Source: Amycolatopsis albispora (GTDB taxonomy: Bacteria; Actinomycetota; Actinomycetes; Mycobacteriales; Pseudonocardiaceae). From it: a stretch of DNA of 64,000 bases. The stretch is from positions 3,720,001 through 3,784,000 of the forward strand of contig NZ_CP015163.1 of the NCBI RefSeq assembly GCF_003312875.1. Reading direction: 5' to 3'. A model generated the notes under the pieces. The model ran no database searches and was not told where the DNA came from. It saw only the letters and a program-made list of their open reading frames with translations. Within the stretch, counting starts at the first letter, position 1. Every line of letters begins with the position of its first letter. The translations under genes and the position numbers were made by a program. Below, in pieces: positions 37,635-46,427 of this stretch.

Positions 37635-38392
37635 CGGACCTCCACCCCGCCCGCGCGCAGCGCGGTCTTCACCTCACCGATGGTGAACTGTCCGAAGTGG
37701 AACACGCTGGCCGCGAGCACCGCGTCCGCCCCGGTCCGCACCGCGGGCAGGAAGTGCTCCAGCGCACCCGCCCCGCCGCTGGCGATCACCGGCACCCGGA
37801 CCGCCTTGCGCACCAGCCCGATCAGCTCCAGGTCGAAGCCCGCCTTGGTGCCGTCGGCGTCCATCGAGTTGAGCAGGATCTCCCCGACGCCGAGTTCCTC
37901 GCCCCTGGCTGCCCACTCCACCGCGTCGATGCCGGTGCCCTTCCGGCCGCCGTGCGTGGTCACCTCGAAGCCGGATTCGGTGTCCGGCGTGCGGCGCGCG
38001 TCGACCGAGAGCACCACGCACTGGGAGCCGAAGCGGCGCGAGGCCTCGTGCAGGAACTCGGGCCGCGCGATGGCCGCGGTGTTGATGCTCACCTTGTCCG
38101 CGCCGGACCGGAGCAGCTTGTTCACGTCGTCGTTCGTGCGCACGCCACCACCGACGGTGAGCGGGATGAACACCTGCTCGGCGGTGCGGCGCACCACCTC
38201 GAAGGTGGTCTCGCGATCCCCGGAGGAGGCGGTCACGTCCAGGAAGGTCAGCTCGTCCGCGCCTTCGGCGTCGTACCGGCGCGCGAGCTCGACCGGATCC
38301 CCGGCGTCGCGCAGATCCGCGAAGTTGACACCCTTGACCACCCGTCCCGCGTCCACGTCGAGACACGGGATCACCCTCACCGCTACGGACAT
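37631..38392 (-). CDS. hisF: Imidazole glycerol phosphate synthase cyclase subunit
   Basis: 253 residues, beta/alpha-barrel partner of HisH. Converts PRFAR + ammonia to IGP and AICAR. Catalytic Asp in [19 protein letters not shown] and Asp in [19 protein letters not shown]; phosphate loops [11 protein letters not shown] and [11 protein letters not shown]. Start at 38392 ([11 protein letters not shown]). Its partner hisH is 7.4 kb away at 45789, with an accessory block between. Confidence 0.97.
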   Translation of the reverse strand: MSVAVRVIPCLDVDAGRVVKGVNFADLRDAGDPVELARRYDAEGADELTFLDVTASSGDRETTFEVVRRTAEQVFIPLTVGGGVRTNDDVNKLLRSGADKVSINTAAIARPEFLHEASRRFGSQCVVLSVDARRTPDTESGFEVTTHGGRKGTGIDAVEWAARGEELGVGEILLNSMDADGTKAGFDLELIGLVRKAVRVPVIASGGAGALEHFLPAVRTGADAVLAASVFHFGQFTIGEVKTALRAGGVEVR

Positions 38393-38447
38393 GGCGCTCA
38401 GGGTACGTGTTCACCCACCGGTTACCCCGCGAGCCTAACGTCCGTCC

Positions 38448-39635
38448 GTGCGCATCACACCGCTCATCCTCATCGTCCCCCTCCTCCTCGGCGGCACCCC
38501 GGCGGCGCAGGCGAGCCAGTTCCCCCGCCCGGTGCTGCAAACGCGGGCGTTCGTCGACGACCCGGCGGCCACCCCGGCCAACGCCGACGCCGACGACCCG
38601 GCGATCTGGGTCAACCGCGCCGATCCCGCGCGCAGCCTGGTGCTCGGCACGCTCAAGGAAGGCGGGCTGGCCGCCTTCGACCTGGGCGGGCGCGAGCTGG
38701 CCACGCTGCCCGCACCGGCGCCGCCGTCACCGGGTGCCGCACCCGGCCGGTTCAACAACGTGGACGTGGTCGACGACCTCGCGGTGGTCAGCGACCGCGG
38801 CCGCGACCGGATCCGCGTGTACCGCATCGGCGGTGACCGGTCCCTCACCGACGTCACCGATCCGGCCGCACCGCCGGTGTTCTCCGCCAGCGAGTCCGAA
38901 GTGGACGAACAGCGCACGGCGTACGGGCTGGCGGTGGCCGAGCTCGGCGGTCGGCGGGTGGTCGCGGTGAGCAGGCGGCACGAGACCCGGATCGCGTTGC
39001 TGGAGCTGACCGACCTGCCCGGCGGCCACGTCGGCACCCAGCCACTGACCACAGTGGACCTGCCGGAGCGGTTCGGGCTGCCGGACGGCACCACCTGGAC
39101 GCCCTGCGGCGACCCCGGGGAACGGCCGCAGATCGAGGGCATGGTGCTCGACGCCACGCACCGGGTGCTCTACGCCGCGCAGGAGGACGTCGGCATCTGG
39201 CGCATCCCGCTCGGCGGGGCACCGGAGCTGATGGACAAGGTCCGCTCCTTCGGCGCCCCGGCCCGCTACGACGAGGAAACCGAGGAGTGCGTGCCCGACG
39301 GCCCCGACCCCGGCTTCGGCGGCACCCGGCTGACCGCCGACGCCGAGGGGCTGACCATCGCCGAAGGCCCGCGCGGGTCCGGGCAGCTCTACGCCTCCAG
39401 CCAGGGTGACTCGCGCTTTGTCGTCTACGACCGCACCGGCGGCAACAAGCCGCTGTACGAGTTCACCGTCGGCAGCACCGCGCGGACCGACTCGGTCGAG
39501 CACTCCGACGGCGCCGCGGTCACCACCACGCCGCTCGGCCGGGACTTCCCGCGCGGGCTGCTCGTGCTGCACGACGGCGAACGGCGCCCGGAACAGGGCG
39601 GGCCGACCACCGGGTTCGTCTACCTGCGGCGGTAG
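38448..39635 (+). CDS. Secreted beta-propeller phytase
   Basis: 395 residues with a signal peptide (RITPLILIVPLLLGG, cleavage near AQA at ~20-22). Matches the alkaline, Ca-dependent beta-propeller phytase family (BPP), which removes phosphate from phytate. The family signature DADDPAIWVN is at ~41-50, followed by RFNNVDVVDDLAVVSDRGRD, QIEGMVLDATHRVLYAAQED (acidic Ca-site strand) and ADAEGLTIAEG. Single-gene unit divergent from hisF. The GTG start at 38448 has no ribosome site, but TAACGT about 10 bases upstream could be a -10, so the transcript may be leaderless. Confidence 0.9.
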   Translation: MRITPLILIVPLLLGGTPAAQASQFPRPVLQTRAFVDDPAATPANADADDPAIWVNRADPARSLVLGTLKEGGLAAFDLGGRELATLPAPAPPSPGAAPGRFNNVDVVDDLAVVSDRGRDRIRVYRIGGDRSLTDVTDPAAPPVFSASESEVDEQRTAYGLAVAELGGRRVVAVSRRHETRIALLELTDLPGGHVGTQPLTTVDLPERFGLPDGTTWTPCGDPGERPQIEGMVLDATHRVLYAAQEDVGIWRIPLGGAPELMDKVRSFGAPARYDEETEECVPDGPDPGFGGTRLTADAEGLTIAEGPRGSGQLYASSQGDSRFVVYDRTGGNKPLYEFTVGSTARTDSVEHSDGAAVTTTPLGRDFPRGLLVLHDGERRPEQGGPTTGFVYLRR

Positions 39636-39638
39636 GCG

Positions 39639-40835
39639 TCACGGCAGGTTCAGTTCCTTCGGCTGCCACTTCGGTTGCGGTCCGGTGGACGGGTTCGGGT
39701 CGCGCTCGTCGTTCGGGTTGTTCGCGGGCGGCGTGCGTTCGGCATTGGCCGCCAGACCGGTGGGGATGCCGCCGTCGTCGGTGTTCCGGTGCTGCGGTGA
39801 GCCTTCCCCGAGCCGGTATTCACCGCCCTGACCGCCGAAGAAGGTCTCGTTCAGCGCACCGTGGCGGGTGCCGACGCCCTGGGGCGCGCCGTTGGCCGCG
39901 CCCCCGGCGGCACCCGCCACCGCGCTTTCGGCCATCTTCTTCGGATCCCAGCCGGTGTTGACGCCGGTGTTGACCGAGTTGCCGATGGACCCGCCGATCG
40001 CCCCGCTGGCGGCGCCCTTTCCCGCGGCTCCGGCGAAACCCGAGGAGTTCACCCCGATCACGGCGTCCGTGGCACGGGCGATCGGCCGGGACGCGGTGTT
40101 CTCCACCAGCTCCCCCGCTTCGTTCGTCACCATGGAGGTGCCGTACCTGCCACCGGCCGCGCCCGCGGCCCTGGCACTCGCGACCGCACCGCCGCCCGCG
40201 ACGGCGCCGCCCGCCACGCCCGCGATGACCCCGGCCTGCAGCGCCTTCCCGGTTTTGCCCCAGTCCCAGGACTCCCGGTTGCCGGTACCCAGCTGAACGC
40301 CCTGGATGACACCGTCGACGGCCAGGTTCAGCGTGACGTTGAAGATGATCTGCTCGACCAGCTTCCGGAGGAAGGTCATCAGCAGCGTGCGCCCGGCGGC
40401 CAGTGCCACCGGGATGCCCGCCGTGCTGGTCCCGAAGCTGCCCGCCGCCGCGGCGAGCAACGCGATGATCTGCGCGGCCAGGATGGCGAGCGCGGCGATG
40501 ATGCTCCACTTCGTGTACTCGATGCTGGTGGCACTTGCCCGGCACGCCTTCGCGATCTTCTCGCAGAGTTCCTCCAGATCGGGGAAGCCCGCCTCCTTCC
40601 CGCTGGTGAACTGCTTCCAGTGCTGGTCGAAGGCCTCCCCCGCGTTGCGCTTCATGCCCGCCAGCACGGCCTTGGACGCGGCGTCACCGTCCCCGCGGAG
40701 CCGTTCCAGCTCCTTCGCCGCGTCCTCCCAGTAGTCGGCCAGCCGGCGCAACGCCGTCTCGTCGCCCTTCGGCCATTCGGCGCCGCCGACCCACTTGGCG
40801 ATCCACTGCAGCTCGCCGGGCAGTTCGATCCCCAT
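39639..40835 (-). CDS. WXG100/CpnT N-domain-like type VII-associated protein lacking a toxin domain
   Basis: 398 residues. Residues ~1-110 are a helical WXG-type head (EWPKGDETALRRLADYWEDA, 'W...G' spacing). Then come two or three hydrophobic segments (~113-165; WSIIAALAILAAQIIALLAA) and a Gly/Ala-rich middle with GKTGKALQAGVIAGVAGGAV. The head resembles the channel-forming half of CpnT and related T7SS effector carriers, in which a C-terminal toxin follows. Here the C-terminal ~110 residues are low-complexity, ending KWQPKELNLP, with no recognised toxin. It overlaps the WXG100-like gene by one base; the three genes 41667-39639 form a unit. Confidence 0.7.
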   Translation of the reverse strand: MGIELPGELQWIAKWVGGAEWPKGDETALRRLADYWEDAAKELERLRGDGDAASKAVLAGMKRNAGEAFDQHWKQFTSGKEAGFPDLEELCEKIAKACRASATSIEYTKWSIIAALAILAAQIIALLAAAAGSFGTSTAGIPVALAAGRTLLMTFLRKLVEQIIFNVTLNLAVDGVIQGVQLGTGNRESWDWGKTGKALQAGVIAGVAGGAVAGGGAVASARAAGAAGGRYGTSMVTNEAGELVENTASRPIARATDAVIGVNSSGFAGAAGKGAASGAIGGSIGNSVNTGVNTGWDPKKMAESAVAGAAGGAANGAPQGVGTRHGALNETFFGGQGGEYRLGEGSPQHRNTDDGGIPTGLAANAERTPPANNPNDERDPNPSTGPQPKWQPKELNLP

Positions 40836-41155
40836 CAGTTCTGCCCGCCCATCTTGCCGAGGCCGCGCTTGACGCCCTGGTCGGTGCCCTCGTACCGGTC
40901 GGCGGCCGTGTCGAGCGCCTTCCTGGTGTCCTCGATCGCCTTCGCCAGTTGGAAGAACTTCGTCTCCGCCAGCTTCACCGCGGGGAGGTAGCCCTTCGCG
41001 AACTCCTCGCCCGCTTCGTCGTCACCCCAGGGCGCGCCCTCGCCCTGGCCCTTGGCCCACAGATCGTTCTTGGCCTTGGTGACCCCGTCCGAAACCGCGG
41101 AGAACTTCGGTGCGGCGGCGCGGACCACGTCCGGTTCGACGTCGATGTCGGCCAT
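40835..41155 (-). CDS. WXG100-like small helical protein
   Basis: 106 residues, all alpha by composition, with the hairpin pattern of ESAT-6/WXG100 relatives: AKNDLWAKGQGEGAPWGDDE, GEEFAKGYLPAVKLAETKFF, DTAADRYEGTDQG. A W-x-G occurs (APWGDDEAG) though the exact WXG turn is shifted. Such proteins are exported by or pair with substrates of type VII secretion. Start ATG 41155; stop shares a base with the next start. No secretion ATPase (EccC) is in the window. Confidence 0.75.
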   Translation of the reverse strand: MADIDVEPDVVRAAAPKFSAVSDGVTKAKNDLWAKGQGEGAPWGDDEAGEEFAKGYLPAVKLAETKFFQLAKAIEDTRKALDTAADRYEGTDQGVKRGLGKMGGQN

Positions 41156-41157
41156 GG

Positions 41158-41667
41158 TCACCGCCTCCTCATGATGTCGCCGATGGGCTCGTCTTCGACT
41201 TCCTCGGCCACCGGGCGGCGGCGCGCGCGAGGGGGCTGAGCTGGTGGCGGTGGTGGCGGAGGTGCCGCCATCGGGCTCGGCGCGGGCGGCGTGGTCAGCT
41301 CCCGCAGCGAAGGCGCGTCCTCGAACAGGTCCGGCAGGTCGGGCAGGCCCGCCTTCAACGGCAGCAGCACCTCCTCGGTCTTGCGCTTCGCGTCGGCGGC
41401 CGCGGCCTGGATGGTGTGCACCAGCACCGGTGAAAGGTGGTCCGGGGTGTTCCGCACGAACGCCGACGGCGCGAAGCGGACGCCGGTGACCACGCCCTGC
41501 GCGTCGGTGGTCACGCTGACCTGGCCGTCCGGCGAACTCGCCTGTCCGGTCACCACCGCCGCCCTGGCCTGCAGGTCGGCGGTCTGGCTCACCTGGCGGC
41601 CGAGCGATTCGAGCAGGCCGTCGACCTTCTCGCGCAAGGCCACCGTTTTGGCTTCCATCTCGTCCAT
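41158..41667 (-). CDS. YbaB/EbfC-family protein with Pro-rich tail
   Basis: 169 residues. Residues 1-100 match the YbaB/EbfC nucleoid-associated fold (LREKVDGLLESLGRQVSQTA; GQVSVTTDAQGVVTGVRFAP). The rest is a Pro-rich linker (PMAAPPPPPPPAQPPRARRR) with an acidic/basic end. In many actinobacteria such proteins precede WXG100 and toxin-carrier genes and may be T7SS accessory factors rather than DNA-binding proteins. The start is uncertain: ATG 41667 or 41658, and no Shine-Dalgarno is evident. It ends 2 bp before the WXG100 gene start and is divergent from the SARP gene at 41766. Confidence 0.75.
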   Translation of the reverse strand: MDEMEAKTVALREKVDGLLESLGRQVSQTADLQARAAVVTGQASSPDGQVSVTTDAQGVVTGVRFAPSAFVRNTPDHLSPVLVHTIQAAAADAKRKTEEVLLPLKAGLPDLPDLFEDAPSLRELTTPPAPSPMAAPPPPPPPAQPPRARRRPVAEEVEDEPIGDIMRRR

Positions 41668-41765
41668 GCGGCCCACTGTGCTGGTGCGGGTGCACAGATT
41701 CCGCCCAGGAAGCGCACAGGCGGTGGCTATCATCGTCGGACACCGGACCGCGACGGGAGCTGGTG

Positions 41766-44483
41766 ATGGAGTTTCGGCTGCTGGGGCCACCGGAAGCGCG
41801 AGCGGGCGGCACGCCGGTCGCACTGGGCGGGCCGCGGCAGCAACTCGTGCTCGCGGCGTTGCTGCTGCATGCCAACGAATCCGTGAGCGGTGGTTTCCTC
41901 GCCGAGGCGGTCTGGGAGCAGGCGCCCGCTTCGCCGGACAGCAATCTCCGCACCTACGTGGCCGGCCTGCGCCGGGCGCTGACGGCCGCGGGCGACGACG
42001 GTTCGCGGCTGGAGACCCGCCGCGACGGCTACCTGATCCGGGTCGGGCCAGGCGAATTCGACGTCCACGAGTTCGAACGGCTTGCCGGGCAAGGGGAACT
42101 GGCGCAGCAGGCGCAGGATCCGCTGGCCGCGCTGGAACACTACGACCACGCGCTCGCGTTGTGGCGTGGTGAACCGCTCGGCAGGCTGTCGCCCGGCCCC
42201 GCGTTGCGCGGCGAACTCGTCAAGCTGGCCGAGCAGCGGCTCACCGTCGTCGAACGGCGGGCGCGAGCCCAGCTCGACGTCGGTGAGGCGGCCACCGCGG
42301 TCGGCGAGCTTCGCGCGCTGGTCGAGCAGCACCCGTTGCGCGAGCACCTGTGGGCGTTGCTGATGCGTGCGCTGGACCGGTGTGGCCGCCGGGCGGAAGC
42401 GTTGCAGGTCTTCGAAAACGCGCGCACGGTGATCGCCGCGGAACTGGGCGCCGACCCCGGCGCCGAGCTGACCGCGCTGCACCGGGAACTGCTGCGCGGC
42501 GGCGAACCGGCCGACACCCGTCCGGTGCCGCGGCAGCTTCCGCCCGCCCCCAGGCTCTTTGCCGGCCGGAGCGGCGAACTCGACCGGCTGACCAGCGCGG
42601 CGCCGGTGTGCGTGATCAGCGGCCCCGGCGGCATGGGCAAAACCTGGCTCGCCCTGCACTGGGCACACCGGCACGCGCGCGACTTCACGGACGGGCAGCT
42701 CTACGTCAACCTGCACGGGTTCGGGCCCGGCGACACGCCGACCCCGGCAACCGTTGCGCTGCAAGGCTTTCTCACCGCGCTCGGGGTACCGCCGAACGCG
42801 CTCCCGGCCACCGAGGACCCGCTCGCCGCGTTGTACCGCAGCCTGCTCGCCGACCGCCGGATGCTGATCGTGCTCGACAACGCGCACAGCAGCGAGCAGG
42901 TCGCGCCGCTGCTGCCCGGCTCGGCGGGCTGCACGGTGCTCGTCACCAGCCGCCACCGGCTGCTCGGCCTGGTCACCGGGCACGGCGCGCAACCGGTCGA
43001 CCTGGACGCGCTGCCCGTTCCCGAAGCCCGCGAGATCCTGGTCCAGCACCTCGGCGGTGCCCGGCTCGCCGCCGAACCGGAGGCCGTCACCGCCCTGCTC
43101 GACCAGTGCGCCGGGCTCCCGCTGGCGCTCGGCATTCTCGCCGCGCGAGCCCGCAGCCACCCCGGGTTCCCGTTGCGCGCGCTGGCCGACGAACTCGGCG
43201 AGTCGGCCAGCCGCCTGGACCTGCTGGACAGCGGTGACCTCAGCGCGAGCGTCCGCTCGGTGCTGTCGTGGTCGTACCACGCACTGGACGACGAAGCCGC
43301 GCGGTTGTTCCGGTTGTTCGGGCTACTCCCGCACCCGGAAACCAGCCTCGAAGCCGTCGCCTCGCTCGCCGCCCTGCCGCGCGCCCGCACCCGGTCGATC
43401 CTGCAGCGGCTCGAAGCCGCGTCGCTGGTGGTGCAGCACCTCCCGCACCGCTACCGCATGCACGACCTGATCCGCGACTACGCCGCCGAGCTGGCCCCGG
43501 ACGACGAGCCCGCGCTGCACCGGCTGGCCGCGTTCTACGTGCACAGCGCCGCGGCCGCCGAGCGCCAGCTCGCCCCGCACCGGCCGGCGCTGGCGTTCGC
43601 CCCGCTGCCGGAGGGCTGCTGCCCTGTTTCACCGTCCAGTGAAGACGACGCGCTGGCCTGGTTCGACGCCGAAATCACCCCGATATTCGGCCTGCACCGG
43701 CTGGCCGCGGCCAAGGGCTGGCACCGCACGGTGTGGGAACTGTCGTGGCCGCTGGTCAACTACCTGTTCCGGCGGGGCCGCACGCAGGACGACCTGATGG
43801 TCTGGCAGGCCGCGGTGGTGGCCACGCGGCACCTGCCCGACCTCGAGCACCGCGCCCAGGCCCACCGGTTCCTCGGCCACGTCCAGGCGCAATTGGGCAA
43901 GCTCGACGAAGCCCGCGAAAGCCTGGAACTCGCGCTCGGCTTCTCCCGCGAAGCCGCCGACATCCGCAGCGAAGCCCACTGCCGCCTCGCCTACGTGTTC
44001 GCCTGCTCGATCCACGGCGAGTACCAGGAGGCGGTCGAACACGGGCAACGCGCGCTGGAACTGTTCCGGGAACTCGGCGAGCCGGTCTGGCAGGCCGAAG
44101 CCCTCAATTCCCTCGGCACCAACCGCGCGAGCCTCGGCGCGACCGGCGAAGCGCGCGCCTGCCTGGAATCGGCGCTCGAACTGTTCCGGGCCCACGGGTA
44201 CGTGCACGGTGAGGCGGTGAGCCTGCACGGGCTCGGCGACCTGGCCAGGCGCACCGGGAACCCGGCCGAAGCGCTGGAGCACCTCGGCCGCGCGCTCGAG
44301 CTGAACGGGCGGAACTCGTTCATGGCGGCCAACATTCTCGAAGCGACCGGCCAGGCCCATGCCGACCTCGGCCGCCTCGACGACGCGCGCCGCGACTGGA
44401 CGCAGGCCGCCGAGCTGTGCCGTGGCCAGTTCCGCCACACCGACCTCGCCCGCGTCGAAGAGCGGCTCGCGCGGGTACGGTGA
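41766..44483 (+). CDS. AfsR/SARP-family regulator: OmpR-like HTH, BTAD, NB-ARC, TPR
   Basis: 905 residues. Domains: winged HTH ~1-95 (FRLLGPPEARAGG; LLHANESVSGGFLAEAVW), BTAD ~98-245, NB-ARC ATPase ~250-560 with Walker A ISGPGGMGKTWLAL and Walker B MLIVLDNAHSSEQV, winged-helix ~480-560, and C-terminal TPRs ~680-880 (AHRFLGHVQAQLGKLDEARE; YQEAVEHGQRALELFRELGE). Large SARPs of this type activate secondary-metabolite or stress genes in response to signals sensed by the TPR/NB-ARC part. Start taken at ATG 41766 with GGGAGC upstream; GTG 41763 is possible. Divergent from the T7SS-like unit, which it might control. No biosynthetic cluster adjoins it. Confidence 0.92.
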   Translation: MEFRLLGPPEARAGGTPVALGGPRQQLVLAALLLHANESVSGGFLAEAVWEQAPASPDSNLRTYVAGLRRALTAAGDDGSRLETRRDGYLIRVGPGEFDVHEFERLAGQGELAQQAQDPLAALEHYDHALALWRGEPLGRLSPGPALRGELVKLAEQRLTVVERRARAQLDVGEAATAVGELRALVEQHPLREHLWALLMRALDRCGRRAEALQVFENARTVIAAELGADPGAELTALHRELLRGGEPADTRPVPRQLPPAPRLFAGRSGELDRLTSAAPVCVISGPGGMGKTWLALHWAHRHARDFTDGQLYVNLHGFGPGDTPTPATVALQGFLTALGVPPNALPATEDPLAALYRSLLADRRMLIVLDNAHSSEQVAPLLPGSAGCTVLVTSRHRLLGLVTGHGAQPVDLDALPVPEAREILVQHLGGARLAAEPEAVTALLDQCAGLPLALGILAARARSHPGFPLRALADELGESASRLDLLDSGDLSASVRSVLSWSYHALDDEAARLFRLFGLLPHPETSLEAVASLAALPRARTRSILQRLEAASLVVQHLPHRYRMHDLIRDYAAELAPDDEPALHRLAAFYVHSAAAAERQLAPHRPALAFAPLPEGCCPVSPSSEDDALAWFDAEITPIFGLHRLAAAKGWHRTVWELSWPLVNYLFRRGRTQDDLMVWQAAVVATRHLPDLEHRAQAHRFLGHVQAQLGKLDEARESLELALGFSREAADIRSEAHCRLAYVFACSIHGEYQEAVEHGQRALELFRELGEPVWQAEALNSLGTNRASLGATGEARACLESALELFRAHGYVHGEAVSLHGLGDLARRTGNPAEALEHLGRALELNGRNSFMAANILEATGQAHADLGRLDDARRDWTQAAELCRGQFRHTDLARVEERLARVR

Positions 44484-44488
44484 CCACC

Positions 44489-44872
44489 ATGGCATCCGAG
44501 CTGGACCGGCTGGCCGCGGAGAAGTACGTCGTGGTCACCACCTTCCGCAAGAACGGCACCCCGGTGCCCACGCCGGTGTGGATCGCGCGCCGGGGTGACG
44601 AGCTGGTGCTCTGGAGCGACGCACAGGCCGGCAAGGTCAAGCGGCTGCGCAACGACGCCAGGGTGGCCGTGCAGGCCAGCGACTTCGGCGGCAAGAAAAC
44701 CCACGGTGACAAGGTTTCCGGGCAGGCACGGCTGCTCGACGGCGACGAGACCGAGCGCGTGCGCAGCACGATCGCGCGCAAGTACGGGATCGTGGGTCAG
44801 GTCACCATGTTCTTCAGCAGGCTGCGCGGGCGTCAGCGCACCATCGGCATCGCCGTCACACTCGACGAGTGA
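44489..44872 (+). CDS. PPOX-class F420-dependent oxidoreductase
   Basis: 127 residues, split beta-barrel. Motifs: VVTTFRKNGTPVPTPVWIAR, then LVLWSDAQAGKVKRLRNDAR (KxxRLRxxxxV) and KVSGQARLLDGDET. The Rv1155/FDOR-like family uses F420 or a flavin; substrates are mostly unknown. GTG at 44480 would overlap the SARP stop (GTGA) and is an alternative start to ATG 44489. Same strand as the SARP gene and close to it, so co-transcription is likely; its stop is 4 bp from the convergent priA stop. Confidence 0.85.
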   Translation: MASELDRLAAEKYVVVTTFRKNGTPVPTPVWIARRGDELVLWSDAQAGKVKRLRNDARVAVQASDFGGKKTHGDKVSGQARLLDGDETERVRSTIARKYGIVGQVTMFFSRLRGRQRTIGIAVTLDE

Positions 44873-44876
44873 CGGT

Positions 44877-45611
44877 TCAGGAGCGCACCGCGGCCAGCGC
44901 GTCCGGCAGGGTGAACGCCCCGGCGTAGAGCGCCTTGCCGACGATCGCGCCCTCGACCCCGTCGCGCTCCAGCCGCGCCAGCGCCCGCAGATCGTCCAAA
45001 CTGGACACCCCGCCGGAGGCGATCACCGCGGCGTCGGTGCGGGCGGTGACCTCGCGCAGCAGCTCCACGTTCGGGCCGGACAGCATGCCGTCCTTGCTCA
45101 CGTCGGTGACCACGTAGCGCTGCGCGCCGTCGCGGTCGAGGCGCTCGAGCACCTCCCAGAAGTCGCCGCCGTCCTTGGTCCAGCCGCGCGCGGCGAGCCG
45201 GTGGCCCGCCTCGGTGATCCGCACGTCCAGCCCGATCGCCACGCGGTCGCCGTGGGTGGCGACCACCTTGGCGGTCCACTCCGGATCCTCCAGCGCCGCG
45301 GTGCCAAGATTGACGCGACGGCAGCCGGTGGCCAGCGCGGCCTCCAGTGACGCGTCGTCGCGGATGCCGCCGGACAGCTCGACCTGCACGTCCAGCTCAC
45401 CGACCACGCGGGCGAGCAGCTCGCGGTTGGACCCCTTGCCGAAGGCGGCGTCGAGGTCGACCAGGTGCACCCACTCGGCCCCGTCCCGCTGCCAGGCCAG
45501 CGCGGCCTCGAGCGGGTCGCCGTAGGAGGTCTCGGTACCGGCCTCGCCCTGGACCAGGCGCACGGCCTGGCCGTCGGCGACGTCAACGGCGGGAAGGAGC
45601 TGGAAAGTCAC
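44877..45611 (-). CDS. priA: Bifunctional phosphoribosyl isomerase (HisA/TrpF)
   Basis: 244 residues, beta/alpha-barrel acting on both ProFAR (histidine) and PRA (tryptophan). Catalytic Asp in [15 protein letters not shown] and Asp in [16 protein letters not shown]; phosphate loops SGGIRDDAS and [31 protein letters not shown] is typical of PriA. The window's trp operon has no trpF, which supports the dual function. GTG start at 45611. Separated from hisH by 177 bp holding palindromic element copy 4; its usual neighbour hisF is 6.5 kb off. Confidence 0.95.
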   Translation of the reverse strand: MTFQLLPAVDVADGQAVRLVQGEAGTETSYGDPLEAALAWQRDGAEWVHLVDLDAAFGKGSNRELLARVVGELDVQVELSGGIRDDASLEAALATGCRRVNLGTAALEDPEWTAKVVATHGDRVAIGLDVRITEAGHRLAARGWTKDGGDFWEVLERLDRDGAQRYVVTDVSKDGMLSGPNVELLREVTARTDAAVIASGGVSSLDDLRALARLERDGVEGAIVGKALYAGAFTLPDALAAVRS

Positions 45612-45703
45612 GCGGGCAACTATAGAGCCCGGTCCACGACCTCCCGAGAGCCCCCGGAACCGAGCGCCCGCGGCCCAGGACCAGGCGTGGCCAGCGCCCT
45701 TGG

Positions 45704-45754
45704 ACACGAATGTGGCTTTCGGGGCGGATTTCGCCCCGAAAGCCACATTCGTGT
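45704..45754. repeat. Dispersed palindromic element, copy 4 (compensatory changes)
   Basis: Arms ACACGAATGTGGCTTTCG and complement around an inner stem GGGGCG-GATTT-CGCCCC (outer ends 45704 and 45754). Relative to copies 2 and 5 (GAGACG...CGTCTC) both sides of the inner stem have changed so that pairing is kept. Between priA and hisH, both on the minus strand. Confidence 0.92.
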
Positions 45755-45788
45755 TCTCGTCGAGAGGGCACCGCGTACCGTGCCCGGG

Positions 45789-46418
45789 TCAGAGGGTGCC
45801 GAGCCAGTTTTCCAGGAGGGTGGCACCGGCGTCCCCGGACTTCTCCGGGTGGAACTGGGTGGCCGACAGCGCGCCGTTCTCGACCGCGGCGACGAAGTCC
45901 TCGCCGTGGTGGGCCCAGGTGACCAGGGGCTGCTGCCCGGCCAGGCCCGAGTCCAGGTCCCACGACCGCGCCGCGTACGAGTGCACGAAGTAGAACCGGG
46001 TCGACGCGTCCAGCCCGGCGAACAACCGCGACTCGGCGGGCGCGCGCACCGTGTTCCACCCCATGTGCGGCAGCACCGGCGCGTTCAGCTGGTCGACCGT
46101 GCCGGGCCACTCGCCGGCGCCCTCGGTCTCCTCGCCGTGCTCGACGCCACGTTCGAACAGGATCTGCATGCCGACGCAGATGCCGAGCACCGGCCGCCCA
46201 CCGGCGAGCCGCTTGCCGACGATCCGCTCACCATGGACCTCGCGCAGCCCCGCCATGCACGCGGAGAACGCACCGACGCCCGGCACCACCAGGCCGTCGG
46301 CGGCGAGCGCCGCTTCGGCGTCGGCGGTCACTTCGACATCGGCCCCGACGCGCCGCACGGCGCGTTCGGCGGACCGGAGATTGCCCGAACCGTAGTCCAG
46401 GATCACGACACGAGGCAC
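45789..46418 (-). CDS. hisH: Imidazole glycerol phosphate synthase glutaminase subunit
   Basis: 209 residues, class I glutamine amidotransferase. The nucleophile is the Cys in [14 protein letters not shown], the His/Glu pair is in [13 protein letters not shown], and the oxyanion strand is in [13 protein letters not shown]. Hands ammonia to HisF. GTG start at 46418 ([20 protein letters not shown]). The MFS gene ends 10 bp upstream, so read-through from the ABC/MFS operon is possible. hisB, its common upstream neighbour, is absent. Confidence 0.96.
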   Translation of the reverse strand: MPRVVILDYGSGNLRSAERAVRRVGADVEVTADAEAALAADGLVVPGVGAFSACMAGLREVHGERIVGKRLAGGRPVLGICVGMQILFERGVEHGEETEGAGEWPGTVDQLNAPVLPHMGWNTVRAPAESRLFAGLDASTRFYFVHSYAARSWDLDSGLAGQQPLVTWAHHGEDFVAAVENGALSATQFHPEKSGDAGATLLENWLGTL

Positions 46419-46427
46419 CCCACCAGG

